From: Micromonospora carbonacea
Lineage (GTDB): Bacteria; Actinomycetota; Actinomycetes; Mycobacteriales; Micromonosporaceae
Length of the DNA: 64,000 bases
NCBI RefSeq assembly: GCF_014205165.1
Contig: NZ_JACHMZ010000001.1
Location: 124,001-188,000 of the forward strand
Direction: 5' to 3'
Of this stretch, positions 15,864-25,426 are shown one piece after another; within the stretch, counting starts at the first letter, position 1; every line of letters starts with the position of its first letter. The position numbers were made by a program, and so were the translations under genes. Under the pieces are notes generated by a model that had not been told where the DNA came from, ran no database searches, and was given only the letters and a program-made list of their open reading frames with translations.

Positions 15864-16933
15864 CGTGCCATGAGCGCATCGACGGCGACGCCGACCGGCT
15901 GGAGCAGCCACCAGTGCCCGCCGAGCCCGGCCGGGTCGGTCAGCTCGGCCACCGCTGACGCGGCGGCGAGCGCCCGCAGGTAGCCCGCCGGGTCGGTGCC
16001 GGCCAGGCTCAGCGGCGGTCGCCCGCCGTCGGCCCCGAGCGCGCGCAGCGCCTCCCGCTGCGACATCAGCGTGTACGCGCACCCGGCGACCCGCTCCCCG
16101 GCGGCGGCGGCGGAGTCCATGGCCACGTGCGCGGTGACGTCGCACGAGCCGTCCGGCACCGGCGGCACCTGCCGCCCGCCCCGGTACCCGGTCAGCGTCC
16201 CGCCCGCCGGCCGCGCCCGGCGCAGGTGCCCGTAGTCCACACCCAGCGCCACTCCCCGCCGCAGGCGCTCCACGACCCCGGCCCAGGCCAGATCCCGCCC
16301 CCGCCCCACCTCCACCCGCCCCCCGGGGCCGGAGGTGGGGTGCCAGCGGGTCAGCCAGGTTTGGTCCTCTTCGGTCAGTGGGGGCCCTGGGGTTTCCTCG
16401 CCCGTGCTCGGGTCCACCAACACGTAGCGCCAGCCGGTTTCGGTGGGGACGGCCACGTCGACGGGGACGTTGTCCAGCCATTCGGTGGCCAACAGCAGAC
16501 CGGTGATTCCCGTGGGGGCCTCGGTCGTCCAGTCGATGGCGGGCGGGAGGTCCGGTGGGCGGGAGGCCAGTTCCACGGCCGTGAGGCGCAGGCGGTCGGC
16601 CAGCGGCACCGGTGGCGGGGAGGTGCCGCTCGGGGCCGTGTCCGGGGCCGCCGCCTCGTCGGCCAGGGTGGCCAGGGCGACGAGCAGCTCGCCCCGGCCC
16701 GCGCCCACGTCCACGAGGTCGAACGGCGCGGGGAAGCCGAGGGCGGCGTCGAGCCGCGACACGAGCCGGAACACCGCCGCCGCGAACGCCGGGGAGGCGT
16801 GCGCGCTCGTGCGGAAGTGGCCGGCCGGGCCCGCCCCGCCGACGAAGAAGCCATCCGGCCCGTACAGGGCGCGGTCCATCGCGTCCCGCCAGCGCAGTGG
16901 CACGGAGTTCATCCCGCGTTCAGGGCCCGTCAC
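15860..16933 (-). CDS. MidA/NDUFAF7-type SAM-dependent methyltransferase
   Basis: 357 residues from GTG 16933, chosen because TAGGGT (16946-16941) ends 7 nt upstream; ATG 16912 is an in-frame alternative. N-terminal [26 protein letters not shown] resembles the GDFxTSPE block of MidA proteins, followed by SAM motif [14 protein letters not shown]. Acidic and Gly-rich loops, then [10 protein letters not shown] near the C-terminus. Mitochondrial NDUFAF7 of this family dimethylates an Arg of NDUFS2, the NuoD homologue; here the next, overlapping gene is a NuoD homologue with that Arg present. Confidence 0.75.
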   Translation of the reverse strand: MTGPERGMNSVPLRWRDAMDRALYGPDGFFVGGAGPAGHFRTSAHASPAFAAAVFRLVSRLDAALGFPAPFDLVDVGAGRGELLVALATLADEAAAPDTAPSGTSPPPVPLADRLRLTAVELASRPPDLPPAIDWTTEAPTGITGLLLATEWLDNVPVDVAVPTETGWRYVLVDPSTGEETPGPPLTEEDQTWLTRWHPTSGPGGRVEVGRGRDLAWAGVVERLRRGVALGVDYGHLRRARPAGGTLTGYRGGRQVPPVPDGSCDVTAHVAMDSAAAAGERVAGCAYTLMSQREALRALGADGGRPPLSLAGTDPAGYLRALAAASAVAELTDPAGLGGHWWLLQPVGVAVDALMAR

Positions 16934-16940
16934 CGTGCCG

Positions 16941-16950
16941 ACCCTACGGT
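16941..16950. promoter_or_regulatory. Overlapping divergent -10 elements
   Basis: ACCCTACGGT contains a minus-strand -10 (TAGGGT, 16946-16941; 7 nt before GTG 16933) and a plus-strand -10 (TACGGT, 16945-16950; 8 nt before ATG 16959). They share the two bases at 16945-16946, so the two promoters should exclude each other. Confidence 0.5.
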
Positions 16951-16958
16951 CTGCGGGC

Positions 16959-18236
16959 ATGAGACGAATCGCGATCCCCGCGCTGGCGGCCGTACCGCTG
17001 CTGCTGGCCGCCTCCGGTGCCGCCGCCGCGCCCGCCCGGGGCGACGCGCCGCGCGCGGTGCGGGCGGTGGCCGAGACCCCCAGCCTGTACGACGACGCAG
17101 CCGGCGGCGACGCCGACGCCGACGACCCGGCGATCTGGGTGCACCCGACCGACCCGGCCGGCAGCCTGGTGATCGCCACCGCCAAGAACGGCGGCCTGCG
17201 GGTCTACGACCTGGCCGCCCGCGAGCGGCAGGCGATCGCCACCCCGCCCGCCCCGGGCCCGGACGACGAGCCGGGCCGGTTCAACAACGTCGACCTGGTG
17301 GCCGGTTTCCGGCTCGGCGGGCAGCGGGTCGACCTGGCGGTGGTCACCGACCGGGGGCGCGACCAGCTCCGGTTCTACCGCATCGACCCGGCGACCCGGC
17401 TGCTCACCGACGTGACCGCGCCGGGCGTGCCGTTCGCGTTCAGTCGGGACCAGGCGGAGGTCGACGAGCAGCGCACCGCGTACGGGCTGGGCGCCTACGT
17501 CGACCCCGCCGGGGCCGCGTACGCGGTGGTGAGCCGGCGCAGCACCCCGGAGGTGGGGGTGTTCCGGCTGGTCGAGCGCGCCGGGCGGGTCACCTACCGG
17601 CCGGTGGACCGGCTGACGCTGCCGTCGGCGTTCACCCTGCCCGACGGCACCGCCTGGTCGCCGTGCACCGACCCGGGCGACGGCCCGCAGGTGGAGGGGA
17701 CCGTGGTGGACCCGGACACCGGCGTGGTGCACCTGGCGCAGGAGAAGGTGGGCCTGTGGCGGACCCGGCTGGCGGGCGGCCGGTTCGCCGGGCCGCCGAC
17801 GCTGGTCGAGCGGGTCCGCGAGTACGGCGTGCCGGCCGCGTTCGACCCGGCGGAGGACGACTGCGTGACCGACTACCCGGCCGATCCCGGGTTCGGCGGC
17901 CCGATCGCGCAGGACGTGGAGGGGCTGACGATCTACCGGACGGGCCGCCTGACCGGCACCCTGGTCGTCTCCGCCCAGGGCGACGACACGTTCCACACGT
18001 ACGACCGGCGCAGCGGCCGCCCGACGGGCCGCTTCGCGGTGGTCGACGGCGTGGTGGACGGCTCGCAGGAGTGCGACGGCGCGGCCGTGACCGCGACCCC
18101 GCTGCCGGGCTTCCCCGGCGGGCTGCTGGTGGTGCACGACGGCCGGAACACCCCGGAGACCCCGGGCGGGGACGGCGAGGCCCGCCCGGACACCGACTTC
18201 AAGTTCGTCGACGCCGGGTTCCTGCGTCGCCGCTGA
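16959..18236 (+). CDS. Secreted beta-propeller phytase-like protein
   Basis: 425 residues with a cleavable signal peptide (MRRIAIPALAAVPLLLAASGAAAAPA). Phytase blocks: DADDPAIWVHPTDPAGSLVIAT near residue 50, FNNVDLVAGFRL, AQEKVGLWR, DVEGLTIY and SAQGDDTFHTYDRR. The family makes six-bladed, calcium-dependent propellers that release phosphate from phytate, and the acidic Asp/Glu clusters are consistent. The substrate is not proven from sequence. It is transcribed away from the MidA-NuoD pair from an overlapping -10. Confidence 0.85.
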   Translation: MRRIAIPALAAVPLLLAASGAAAAPARGDAPRAVRAVAETPSLYDDAAGGDADADDPAIWVHPTDPAGSLVIATAKNGGLRVYDLAARERQAIATPPAPGPDDEPGRFNNVDLVAGFRLGGQRVDLAVVTDRGRDQLRFYRIDPATRLLTDVTAPGVPFAFSRDQAEVDEQRTAYGLGAYVDPAGAAYAVVSRRSTPEVGVFRLVERAGRVTYRPVDRLTLPSAFTLPDGTAWSPCTDPGDGPQVEGTVVDPDTGVVHLAQEKVGLWRTRLAGGRFAGPPTLVERVREYGVPAAFDPAEDDCVTDYPADPGFGGPIAQDVEGLTIYRTGRLTGTLVVSAQGDDTFHTYDRRSGRPTGRFAVVDGVVDGSQECDGAAVTATPLPGFPGGLLVVHDGRNTPETPGGDGEARPDTDFKFVDAGFLRRR

Positions 18237-18312
18237 TCATGGCCGGGCCGGGCCGTCGGGACGCCCCGCGGCGGCCCGGCCGCCCGGCGGTGAAGGTTTT
18301 CACACCTTCTTG

Positions 18313-18340
18313 TTGCGACCTCTTCACGGCGGCGCATACT
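18313..18340 (+). promoter_or_regulatory. Candidate promoter of the DUF2520-panC-panD operon
   Basis: TTGCGA (18313-18318), 16 bp, CATACT (18335-18340). A GAAGGT-TTTCAC-ACCTTC inverted repeat lies just upstream (about 18292-18309) and could be an operator or the end of the phytase transcript. Confidence 0.45.
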
Positions 18341-18381
18341 TGCGATCGACCGGTACCCCCTTCGAGGACTGGATCGTTGCC

Positions 18382-19350
18382 ATGAGCGCACCGCTGCGCC
18401 CGCGTCCGGCTGCCCCCGCGCGGGCCGCCGCACCCTCGGGCGGCGTCACACTCTCCTTCCCCCGCGTGCTGACCGTCGGCGTCCTCGGCGCCGGCCGGGT
18501 CGGCGCCGTGCTGGGCGCGACGCTCGCCGCCGCCGGGCACCGGGTGGTCGCCGCCTCCGGCGTCTCCGGGGCGGCTAAGGCCCGCATCGCCCTGCTGCTG
18601 CCCGACGCCGCCAACCGCTCCGCCACCTCCGTGGCGCACGCCGCGACCGACCTGCTGCTGGTCGCCGTGCCCGACGACGCGCTCGCGGCGGTGGTGGCCG
18701 GTCTCGCCGAGACCGGGGCGCTGCGCCCCGGCCAGGTGGTCGCGCACACCTCCGGCGCGCACGGGCTGGCCGTCCTCGCCCCCGCCGCCGCCGTCGGGGC
18801 CCGCCCGCTGGCCCTGCACCCGGCGATGACCTTCACCGGCACGCCCGACGACCTCGGCCGGCTCGCCGGCATCTCGTACGGGGTGACCGCGCCGGCCGAG
18901 CTGCGTCCGCTGGCCGCCCGGCTGGTGGCCGACCTCGGCGGGGTGCCCGAGTGGGTGGGCGAGACCGACCGGGCGCTCTACCACGCGGCGCTGGCGCACG
19001 GCGCGAACCACCTGGTGACCCTGGTCAACGAGGCGGCCGACCGGCTGCGCGACGCCGGGGTGGGCCAGCCGGAGAAGGTGCTCGCCCCGCTGCTGCGGGC
19101 GGCGCTGGAGAACGCCCTGCGCCTCGGTGACGACGCGCTGACCGGCCCGGTGTCCCGGGGCGACGCCGGCACCGTACGCCGGCACCTGGAACGGTTGGCA
19201 GCGACCGCGCCCGAGTCGGTCGCGGCGTACCTGGCCCTGGCCCGGCGCACGGCGGACCGGGCCATCGCGTCGGGCCGGCTGCGCCCGGCGGACGCCGCGC
19301 CGCTGCTCGACGTGCTCGGCGGGACCCGACGAGAGGTGAGGCACGCATGA
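18382..19350 (+). CDS. Rossmann-like DUF2520 oxidoreductase, possible ketopantoate reductase
   Basis: 322 residues. N-terminal dinucleotide fold [22 protein letters not shown] (residues 33-54), then [12 protein letters not shown] and HTSGAHG. The C-terminal helical domain contains [19 protein letters not shown], which matches the DUF2520 family. It corresponds to the Rv3603c position and its stop overlaps panC (ATGA). Neighbourhood suggests it supplies pantoate by reducing ketopantoate, but this has not been read from catalytic residues. Confidence 0.75.
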   Translation: MSAPLRPRPAAPARAAAPSGGVTLSFPRVLTVGVLGAGRVGAVLGATLAAAGHRVVAASGVSGAAKARIALLLPDAANRSATSVAHAATDLLLVAVPDDALAAVVAGLAETGALRPGQVVAHTSGAHGLAVLAPAAAVGARPLALHPAMTFTGTPDDLGRLAGISYGVTAPAELRPLAARLVADLGGVPEWVGETDRALYHAALAHGANHLVTLVNEAADRLRDAGVGQPEKVLAPLLRAALENALRLGDDALTGPVSRGDAGTVRRHLERLAATAPESVAAYLALARRTADRAIASGRLRPADAAPLLDVLGGTRREVRHA

Positions 19351-20195
19351 CGGAGCTGGTGCGGACCCGCGTGGAGCTGGCGAAGGCGCGCGCCGCCCTG
19401 ACCGGCACCGTCGGCGTGGTGATGACCATGGGCGCGTTGCACGCCGGGCACGAGACGCTGCTGCGCGCCGCCCGGGAGCGGGCCGACCACGTGCTGGTGA
19501 CGATCTTCGTGAACCCGCTCCAGTTCGGGCCGACCGAGGACTTCGACCGCTACCCGCGCACCCTGGAGGCGGACCTGGAGGTCTGCCGGCGGGCCGGGGC
19601 CGACGTGGTCTTCGCGCCGGACCGGGGTGAGGTGTATCCGGACGGCGAGCCCCTGGTGCGGGTGGACCCGGGGCGGCTCGCCGACGACCTGGAGGGCCTG
19701 AGCCGGCCCGGCTTCTTCCACGGGGTGCTGACCGTGGTGCTGAAGCTGCTCCATCTCACCCGCCCCGACCTGGCGTTCTTCGGCGAGAAGGACTACCAGC
19801 AGCTCACCCTGGTGCGGCGGATGGCCCGGGACTTCGACGTGCCCGTCGAGGTGGTCGGCGTGCCGACCGTGCGGGAGCCGGACGGGCTGGCGCTGTCCAG
19901 CCGCAACCGCTACCTCTCGCCCCCCGAGCGGCAGGCCGCGCTGACCCTGTCCGCCGCGCTGCGGGCCGGCGCGGCGGCCGCCGACCGGGGCGAGCACGGC
20001 GGCGAGGTGCTGGCCGCCGTGCACCGGGCGCTGGGCGACGGCCCGCCCGGGGTCGAGGTGGACTACGTGGCGCTCACCGACGCCGACCTGGAGCCCGGCC
20101 CGGTCGCCGGCCCGGCCCGGCTGCTGATCGCGGCCAGGGTCGGCACCACCCGCCTGATCGACAACACGGCGATCCGGCTCGCCCCCCGATCCTGA
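19347..20195 (+). CDS. panC: Pantothenate synthetase
   Basis: 282 residues, ATG overlapping the DUF2520 stop. Joins pantoate and beta-alanine using ATP. Motifs: [15 protein letters not shown] (HIGH-like), [61 protein letters not shown]. Followed 31 bp later by panD, which makes the beta-alanine. Confidence 0.97.
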   Translation: MTELVRTRVELAKARAALTGTVGVVMTMGALHAGHETLLRAARERADHVLVTIFVNPLQFGPTEDFDRYPRTLEADLEVCRRAGADVVFAPDRGEVYPDGEPLVRVDPGRLADDLEGLSRPGFFHGVLTVVLKLLHLTRPDLAFFGEKDYQQLTLVRRMARDFDVPVEVVGVPTVREPDGLALSSRNRYLSPPERQAALTLSAALRAGAAAADRGEHGGEVLAAVHRALGDGPPGVEVDYVALTDADLEPGPVAGPARLLIAARVGTTRLIDNTAIRLAPRS

Positions 20196-20226
20196 CCCGT
20201 CCTCCCGCACCGCGAAAGGCACCCCG

Positions 20227-20652
20227 ATGTTCCGCACCATGCTCAAGTCGAAGATCCACCGGGCCACGGTGACCCAGGCCGACCTGCACTACGTCGGCTC
20301 GGTGACCGTGGACGAGGACCTGCTCGACGCGGCCGACCTGCTCCCCGGCGAGCAGGTGGCGATCGTGGACGTCACCAACGGCGCCCGGCTGGAGACGTAC
20401 GTCATCCCCGGCGAGCGGGGCAGCGGCGTGATCGGCATCAACGGCGCCGCCGCCCACCTCGTGCACCCCGGCGACCTGGTCATCCTGATCTCGTACGGGC
20501 AGTTCGACGACGCCGAGGCGCGGGCGTACCGGCCCCGGGTGGTGCACGTCGACGCCGACAACCGGGTGGTCGAGCTGAACGCCGACCCGGCCACGGCCGC
20601 CCCGGGCACCGCCGGCGACCCGGTCCCGAGCCCGCTGGCCGTCGTCGGCTGA
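20227..20652 (+). CDS. panD: Aspartate 1-decarboxylase precursor
   Basis: 141 residues. Makes beta-alanine for PanC. The pyruvoyl enzyme self-cleaves between Gly24 and Ser25 in [12 protein letters not shown], visible here. Also [16 protein letters not shown] and the [16 protein letters not shown] loop. GAAAGG ribosome site upstream of ATG. A short Ala/Pro-rich C-terminal tail is typical of actinobacterial PanD. Confidence 0.97.
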   Translation: MFRTMLKSKIHRATVTQADLHYVGSVTVDEDLLDAADLLPGEQVAIVDVTNGARLETYVIPGERGSGVIGINGAAAHLVHPGDLVILISYGQFDDAEARAYRPRVVHVDADNRVVELNADPATAAPGTAGDPVPSPLAVVG

Positions 20653-20808
20653 CCCGGGCCGCCCGGCCGGATCCCCGCCGCCCGCGCCGCCGGGCGTCCG
20701 GGTCGACCCCGCGGTCGACGCGGATGTCTGCCCGTACGCGGTATGTCACCGATGGTCATCTCTGGTTACGCTGGGGTCCCGTCGCGAGCTGGTGGTTGGG
20801 GAGGCCCG

Positions 20809-21705
20809 ATGCGTCGTGCGTTGACGAGCGTGTGCGCCGCCCTGGTCGCGGCGGTCGTGCTGGCCGGCTGTGGGGGCCCGGCCGGCGTCGACGGCGACCT
20901 CACCGACGACTGGGCCGCCCCGGGTCCGGCGGGCCCGTTCACCCCGGCCGCCGGGGTCTGCCAGGTCGCCGACTTCGTCGACGTGCTGCCCCTGCCGGCG
21001 TACGCGCCGGTCGACTGCGCGCTCCCGCACCGGGTGGAGACCGTGCACGTCGGCGCGTTCCCCGCCGACCGGGCCGCCCCGCCGGGCAGCGGCTCGCCCG
21101 AGCTGCGCGCCCCGTTCGCCGACTGCGACACGAGGGCCACCGCGTACGTGGGGGACGACTGGCGGGCCGGCCGGCTCCGGCTGGCCGTGGCGGTGCCGTC
21201 GAAGACCGGCTGGACGTCCGGGGCCCGCTGGTACCGCTGCGACCTGACCGAGGTGAGCACCGCCGAGGCGGGCGCGGTGCCGGTCACCCGCACGGGCAGC
21301 CTGCGTGGCGCGCTGAAGGGGCCCTCGCCGCTGCGGCTGGGCTGCCAGCGCAGCGAGAACGTCGGGCGGCGCGGCGCGCAGGTGCTCAAGCCGGTGGAGT
21401 GCGCCACCCGGCACGACGCCGAGTTCGTCGGGGTGTGGAAGGCGCCGGACGAGCCGTACCCGGCCCGGGACGCCGACTGGCTCCCCTTCTACGCCGGCTG
21501 CCGCACGGTCCTGGCCCGGTACGCGGGCGTGCCGGACGACAACGACCTGCGCTTCCGCAGCGGCCTGGTGGTCCGCCCGCCGGGCGCGGGGCGCTGGCGG
21601 GTCGGCGACCGGGGGGTCCGCTGCTACCTGTGGCTCAGCGACCGCACGGTGACCGCCTCCCTGAAGGGCGCGGGCCCGGCCGGCCTCCCGGTCCGCACGA
21701 AGTGA
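20809..21705 (+). CDS. Septum-formation-domain lipoprotein
   Basis: 298 residues; signal peptide with lipobox LAGC at about residue 20. The mature part has many Cys (in CQVADF, VDCALPHRVETVHVG, DCDTRA, YRCDL, LGCQRS, ECATRHDAEFVGVW, GCRTVLARY, CYLWL) arranged as two similar halves, each with a Cys-His-(V/A)E-(T/F)V type motif as in the Septum_form (PF13845) domain. The domain name comes from Streptomyces; molecular role unknown. Start chosen for GGGGAGG 5-6 nt upstream. Confidence 0.8.
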   Translation: MRRALTSVCAALVAAVVLAGCGGPAGVDGDLTDDWAAPGPAGPFTPAAGVCQVADFVDVLPLPAYAPVDCALPHRVETVHVGAFPADRAAPPGSGSPELRAPFADCDTRATAYVGDDWRAGRLRLAVAVPSKTGWTSGARWYRCDLTEVSTAEAGAVPVTRTGSLRGALKGPSPLRLGCQRSENVGRRGAQVLKPVECATRHDAEFVGVWKAPDEPYPARDADWLPFYAGCRTVLARYAGVPDDNDLRFRSGLVVRPPGAGRWRVGDRGVRCYLWLSDRTVTASLKGAGPAGLPVRTK

Positions 21706-21843
21706 CCGTCGCCCCGGCGGCCGGGCGCGGCACCGCCGCCCCGCCCGACCCGGACGCCGGGCGCGCCGGCGGCCCGGGGTAGCCCAAACCACTCGTCCCG
21801 CCCCCGCCGCCCGAGGTGAGCGGCCTTCGGGTTGACTGTGCTC

Positions 21844-23529
21844 ATGGACCTACCGACCGTCGACCTGCCCGTCCTGCCGACGCTGCTGGCCGCGCCCGCT
21901 CCCGGCTGGGTGGAGACCACCGACGTGATCGTGGTCGGCTCCGGGGTGGCCGGGCTGACCGCCGCGCTGCACCTGCGCGAGGCCGGCCTGCACGTCACCG
22001 TGGTCACCAAGGTCAACATCGACGACGGCTCGACCCGCTGGGCCCAGGGCGGCATCGCCGCCGTGCTCGACCCGGCCGACACCCCGGCCGCGCACGCCTT
22101 CGACACCGAGGTCGCCGGGGTGGGGCTGTGCGACCCGGCCGCCGTGCGAGTGCTGGTGGAGGAGGGGCCGACCCGGCTGCGGGAGCTGATGCGCATCGGC
22201 GCGGAGTTCGACCGCCACCCCGACGGCTCGCTCATGCTCACCCGGGAGGGCGGGCACCGGGCCGACCGGATCGTGCACGCCGGCGGGGACGCCACCGGCG
22301 CGGAGGTGCAGCGGGCCCTGCACGCGGCGGTCCGCCGCGACCCGTGGATCCGGCTGGTCGAGCACGCCCTCGTGCTGGACCTGCTGCGCGCCCCCGGCGA
22401 CGGGCCCGGCGGGCTCGGCCCGGCCTGCGGGATCACCCTGCACGTGCTCGGCGAGGGCAGCGAGGACGGCGTCGGCGCGCTGCTGGCCCGCGCGGTGGTG
22501 CTCGCCACCGGCGGGATGGGCCAGGTCTTCTCGGCCACCACCAACCCGGCCGTCTCCACCGGCGACGGCGTGGCGCTGGCCATGCGGGCCGGCGCGGCGG
22601 TCACCGACGTGGAGTTCGTCCAGTTCCACCCCACGGCGCTGATCACCCCGGCCGGCGCCGGCGTGCCGGGGGCCGGCCGGGCGCAGCAGCCGCTGGTCTC
22701 CGAGGCGCTGCGCGGCGAGGGCGCGCACCTCGTCGACGGCGACGGCAAGCGGTTCATGGTCGGCCAGCACGAGCTGGCGGAGCTGGCCCCCCGGGACGTG
22801 GTGGCCAAGGGCATCCACCGGGTGCTGCTGGCCACCGGCGCCGACCACGTCTTCCTCGACGCCCGGCACCTCGGCGGCGACTTCCTGGCCGGGCGCTTCC
22901 CGACCATCGTCGCCTCCTGCCTGGCCATCGGCGTCGACCCGGCCACCGACCTGATCCCGGTCGCCCCGGCCGCCCACTACGCCTCCGGCGGCGTCCGCAC
23001 GGACCTGCGGGGCCGCACCTCCATCCCCGGCCTGTACGCCTGCGGCGAGGTGGCCTGCACGGGCGTGCACGGCGCGAACCGGCTGGCCAGCAACTCGCTG
23101 CTGGAGGGGCTGGTGTTCTCCCGCCGGATCGCCGAGGACATCGCCGCCGGCCTGCCCGAGCAGGCCCGGCCCGCCGAGGCCGGCGGGGGCGGCTGGGTGG
23201 TGCCCGCCGCCGGGACGCCCGCGCTGCAACGGGCGATGACCCGGGGCGCCGGGGTGCTGCGCTCGGCGGACACGCTCGCCGCCACGGCCACGGAGCTGGG
23301 CGAGCTGGGTTCCGGCCGGGGCACCCCCCGCACCGCCGACTGGGAGGCCACGAACCTGATCACGGTGGCGTCGGCCCTGGTCGCCGCCGCGTACGCCCGC
23401 CAGGAGACCCGGGGCTGCCACTGGCGGGAGGACCACCCGACGGCCGACGAGCGGTGGCGGGGCCACCTGGTCGCCGAGGTCGGGGAGCAGGGCAGGCTGA
23501 CGTCTCGCTGGGAGGCTGGAGAGCGATGA
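21844..23529 (+). CDS. nadB: L-aspartate oxidase
   Basis: 561 residues. FAD enzyme that oxidises aspartate to iminoaspartate for NAD synthesis. FAD motif DVIVVGSGVAGLTAALHLREAG near residue 28; DDGSTRWAQGGIAA; GGHRADRIVHAGGDATG; FVQFHPTAL; SEALRGEGAHLVD; YASGGVRTDLRGRTSIPGLYACGEVACTGVHGANRLASNSLLEGLVF. An ATG at 21844 is used. No nadA (quinolinate synthase) is adjacent, unlike many Actinobacteria, so that gene should lie elsewhere. Stop overlaps nadC (ATGA). Confidence 0.96.
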   Translation: MDLPTVDLPVLPTLLAAPAPGWVETTDVIVVGSGVAGLTAALHLREAGLHVTVVTKVNIDDGSTRWAQGGIAAVLDPADTPAAHAFDTEVAGVGLCDPAAVRVLVEEGPTRLRELMRIGAEFDRHPDGSLMLTREGGHRADRIVHAGGDATGAEVQRALHAAVRRDPWIRLVEHALVLDLLRAPGDGPGGLGPACGITLHVLGEGSEDGVGALLARAVVLATGGMGQVFSATTNPAVSTGDGVALAMRAGAAVTDVEFVQFHPTALITPAGAGVPGAGRAQQPLVSEALRGEGAHLVDGDGKRFMVGQHELAELAPRDVVAKGIHRVLLATGADHVFLDARHLGGDFLAGRFPTIVASCLAIGVDPATDLIPVAPAAHYASGGVRTDLRGRTSIPGLYACGEVACTGVHGANRLASNSLLEGLVFSRRIAEDIAAGLPEQARPAEAGGGGWVVPAAGTPALQRAMTRGAGVLRSADTLAATATELGELGSGRGTPRTADWEATNLITVASALVAAAYARQETRGCHWREDHPTADERWRGHLVAEVGEQGRLTSRWEAGER

Positions 23530-24476
23530 GGGACACGACGGAGCAGGCGCTGCGGGCGGCCGGGCTGGACCCCGCCGAGGTACGGCGGGTGCTCGTCACC
23601 GCGTTCGCCGAGGACCTCGGCCCGGACTTCCTCGACGTCACCAGCGTCGCCACCATCCCGGCCACCCAGACCGACACGGCCGACCTGGTCGCCCGCGCCG
23701 ACGGGGTGGTCGCGGGGCTGGCCGTGGCGGCCGCGGCGTTCGAGCTGGCCGCCGAGGTGACCGGCTTCCCGGGCGACCCCGGTGCCGCGCCGGGCGACGG
23801 CCTGGCCGGCGGGGCGGGCGGCGGCCGTACCGTCAAGGTGTCGCTGGTGGCCCACGACGGGCAGCGGGTGGCCCGCGGCGACGTGCTGGCCACGGTGGCC
23901 GGGCCGACCCGGCTGCTGCTCACCGCCGAGCGCACGGCGCTCAACCTGCTCTGCCGGCTGTCCGGGGTGGCCACCCACACCCGGGCCTGGGCGGACGCGT
24001 TGGCCGGCACGAAGGCGACCGTGCTGGACACCCGCAAGACCACCCCGGGCCTGCGGGCGCTGGAGAAGTACGCGGTGCGGGCCGGCGGCGGCACCAACAA
24101 GCGGATGGGCCTGTACGACGTCGCCATGATCAAGGACAACCACAAGTTCGCGGCCGGCGGCGTCGCGGCGGCCTACCGCCGGGTCCGGCAGGTCTTCCCC
24201 GACGTGGCGGTGCAGGTGGAGGTGGACACCCTCGCCGAGGCGCTGGAGGCCGTCGAGGCGGGCGCGGACTTCCTGCTGCTGGACAACATGACCCCGGCGA
24301 CGCTGCGCGCGGTGGTGGCCGCCGTGGGGGACCGGGCGGAGCTGGAGGCGACCGGCGGGCTGACCCTCGACGTCGTGGCGGAATACGGCGCGACCGGCGT
24401 GGACTACCTGTCGGTCGGCGCGCTGACGCACTCCTCGCCGATCCTGGACGTGGCGCTGGACCTGCGTCCCCGGTGA
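23526..24476 (+). CDS. nadC: Quinolinate phosphoribosyltransferase
   Basis: 316 residues. Converts quinolinate and PRPP to nicotinate mononucleotide. Motifs: ERTALNLLCRLSGVATHTRAW, LDTRKTTPGLRALEKYAVRAGGGTNKRMGLYDVAMIKDNH and LEATGGLTLD near the C-terminus. A Gly-rich insertion (about residues 82-100) lies in the N-terminal barrel-like domain. The ATG overlaps the nadB stop, giving a two-gene unit. Confidence 0.97.
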   Translation: MRDTTEQALRAAGLDPAEVRRVLVTAFAEDLGPDFLDVTSVATIPATQTDTADLVARADGVVAGLAVAAAAFELAAEVTGFPGDPGAAPGDGLAGGAGGGRTVKVSLVAHDGQRVARGDVLATVAGPTRLLLTAERTALNLLCRLSGVATHTRAWADALAGTKATVLDTRKTTPGLRALEKYAVRAGGGTNKRMGLYDVAMIKDNHKFAAGGVAAAYRRVRQVFPDVAVQVEVDTLAEALEAVEAGADFLLLDNMTPATLRAVVAAVGDRAELEATGGLTLDVVAEYGATGVDYLSVGALTHSSPILDVALDLRPR

Positions 24477-24489
24477 GCCCCCGCGCGTC

Positions 24490-24495
24490 TAGGCT
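24490..24495 (+). promoter_or_regulatory. -10 element TAGGCT before coaX
   Basis: TAGGCT ends 6 nt before GTG 24502; no ribosome site. Indicates a separate, probably leaderless coaX transcript although nadC ends only 25 bp upstream. Confidence 0.55.
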
Positions 24496-24501
24496 GCGTG
24501 C

Positions 24502-25260
24502 GTGCTGCTCTGCATCGACATCGGAAACACCAACACCGTGCTGGCGACCTTCGACGGCGACAAGCTGGTGCACTCCTGGCGGATCAAGACCGACGCCCGC
24601 TCCACGGCGGACGAGCTCGGGCTGATGTTCCGGGGGCTGCTCGCCGGTGACGCCGTGGAGATCACCGGGGTGGCCGCCTGCTCGACGGTGCCGGCCGCGC
24701 TGCGTTCGCTGCGGACGATGCTCGCCCGCTACTACGCCGACCTGCCGAGCGTCATCGTCGAGCCGGGGGTACGCACCGGCGTGCAGCTCGCGATCGACAA
24801 CCCGAAGGAGGTCGGCGCCGACCGGGTGGTCAACACGCTCGCCGCGTACACGCTGTTCGGCGGGCCGTCGATCGTGGTCGACTTCGGCACGACCACCAAC
24901 TTCGACGTGATCAGCGGCCGGGGCGAGTTCCTCGGCGGCGCGTTCGCCCCCGGCATCGAGATCTCCTTCGACGCGCTGGCGGCCCGCGCCGCCCAGCTGC
25001 GCAAGGTGGAGGCGGCCAAGCCCCGGTCGGTGATCGGCAAGAACACCGTCGAGTGTCTCCAGTCGGGGCTGTACTTCGGCTTCGCCGGGCAGGTGGACCG
25101 GATCGTCGAGCGGATGACCGAGGAGCTGGGCGAGGTGCGGGCGGTGATCGCCACCGGCGGGCTCGCGTCGGTGGTGATCGGCGAGTGCCGCACCATCACC
25201 CACCACGAGCCGATGATCACCCTGATCGGTCTGCGCATGGTCTACGACCGCAACGTGTGA
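24502..25260 (+). CDS. coaX: Type III pantothenate kinase
   Basis: 252 residues, GTG start. First step of CoA synthesis, acting on the product of PanC. Motifs of CoaX: CIDIGNTNTVLATF (phosphate-1), EVGADRVVNTLAAY, VVDFGTTTNFDVI (phosphate-2), GGAFAPGIEIS, VIGKNTVECLQSGLYFG and IATGGLASV. Standard length. Matches the Rv3600c position in the conserved block. Confidence 0.96.
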   Translation: MLLCIDIGNTNTVLATFDGDKLVHSWRIKTDARSTADELGLMFRGLLAGDAVEITGVAACSTVPAALRSLRTMLARYYADLPSVIVEPGVRTGVQLAIDNPKEVGADRVVNTLAAYTLFGGPSIVVDFGTTTNFDVISGRGEFLGGAFAPGIEISFDALAARAAQLRKVEAAKPRSVIGKNTVECLQSGLYFGFAGQVDRIVERMTEELGEVRAVIATGGLASVVIGECRTITHHEPMITLIGLRMVYDRNV

Positions 25261-25265
25261 GGCGC

Positions 25266-25312
25266 AAGGAAGGGCCCCCTGTTAACGCTTTCGGTAGAGA
25301 AGGGCACCCCGC
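25266..25312. repeat. Intergenic repeat family A, copy 1
   Basis: AAGGAAGGGCCCC-type sequence followed by TTAACGC and GTAGAGAAGGGCACC. It aligns along its whole length with 57426-57479. Located in the coaX-lysS gap. Each copy has two halves built on AAGGGCCCC...TTAAC. Confidence 0.7.
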
Positions 25313-25426
25313 TCACCCCGCACCCGACGAGCCGCCGCGGGGTGGGTCATGCCGTAACGGCCGCCGGAGCCCTTGAGTACGCTCGGGCCTGACCCCGCCG
25401 AAACTCCTGAGCTGAGGAAGCGTGCC

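Noticed and set aside
24502..25426. Riboswitch or T-box upstream of lysS
   Set aside because: The gap is short and filled by the repeat element; no structured leader could be recognised.
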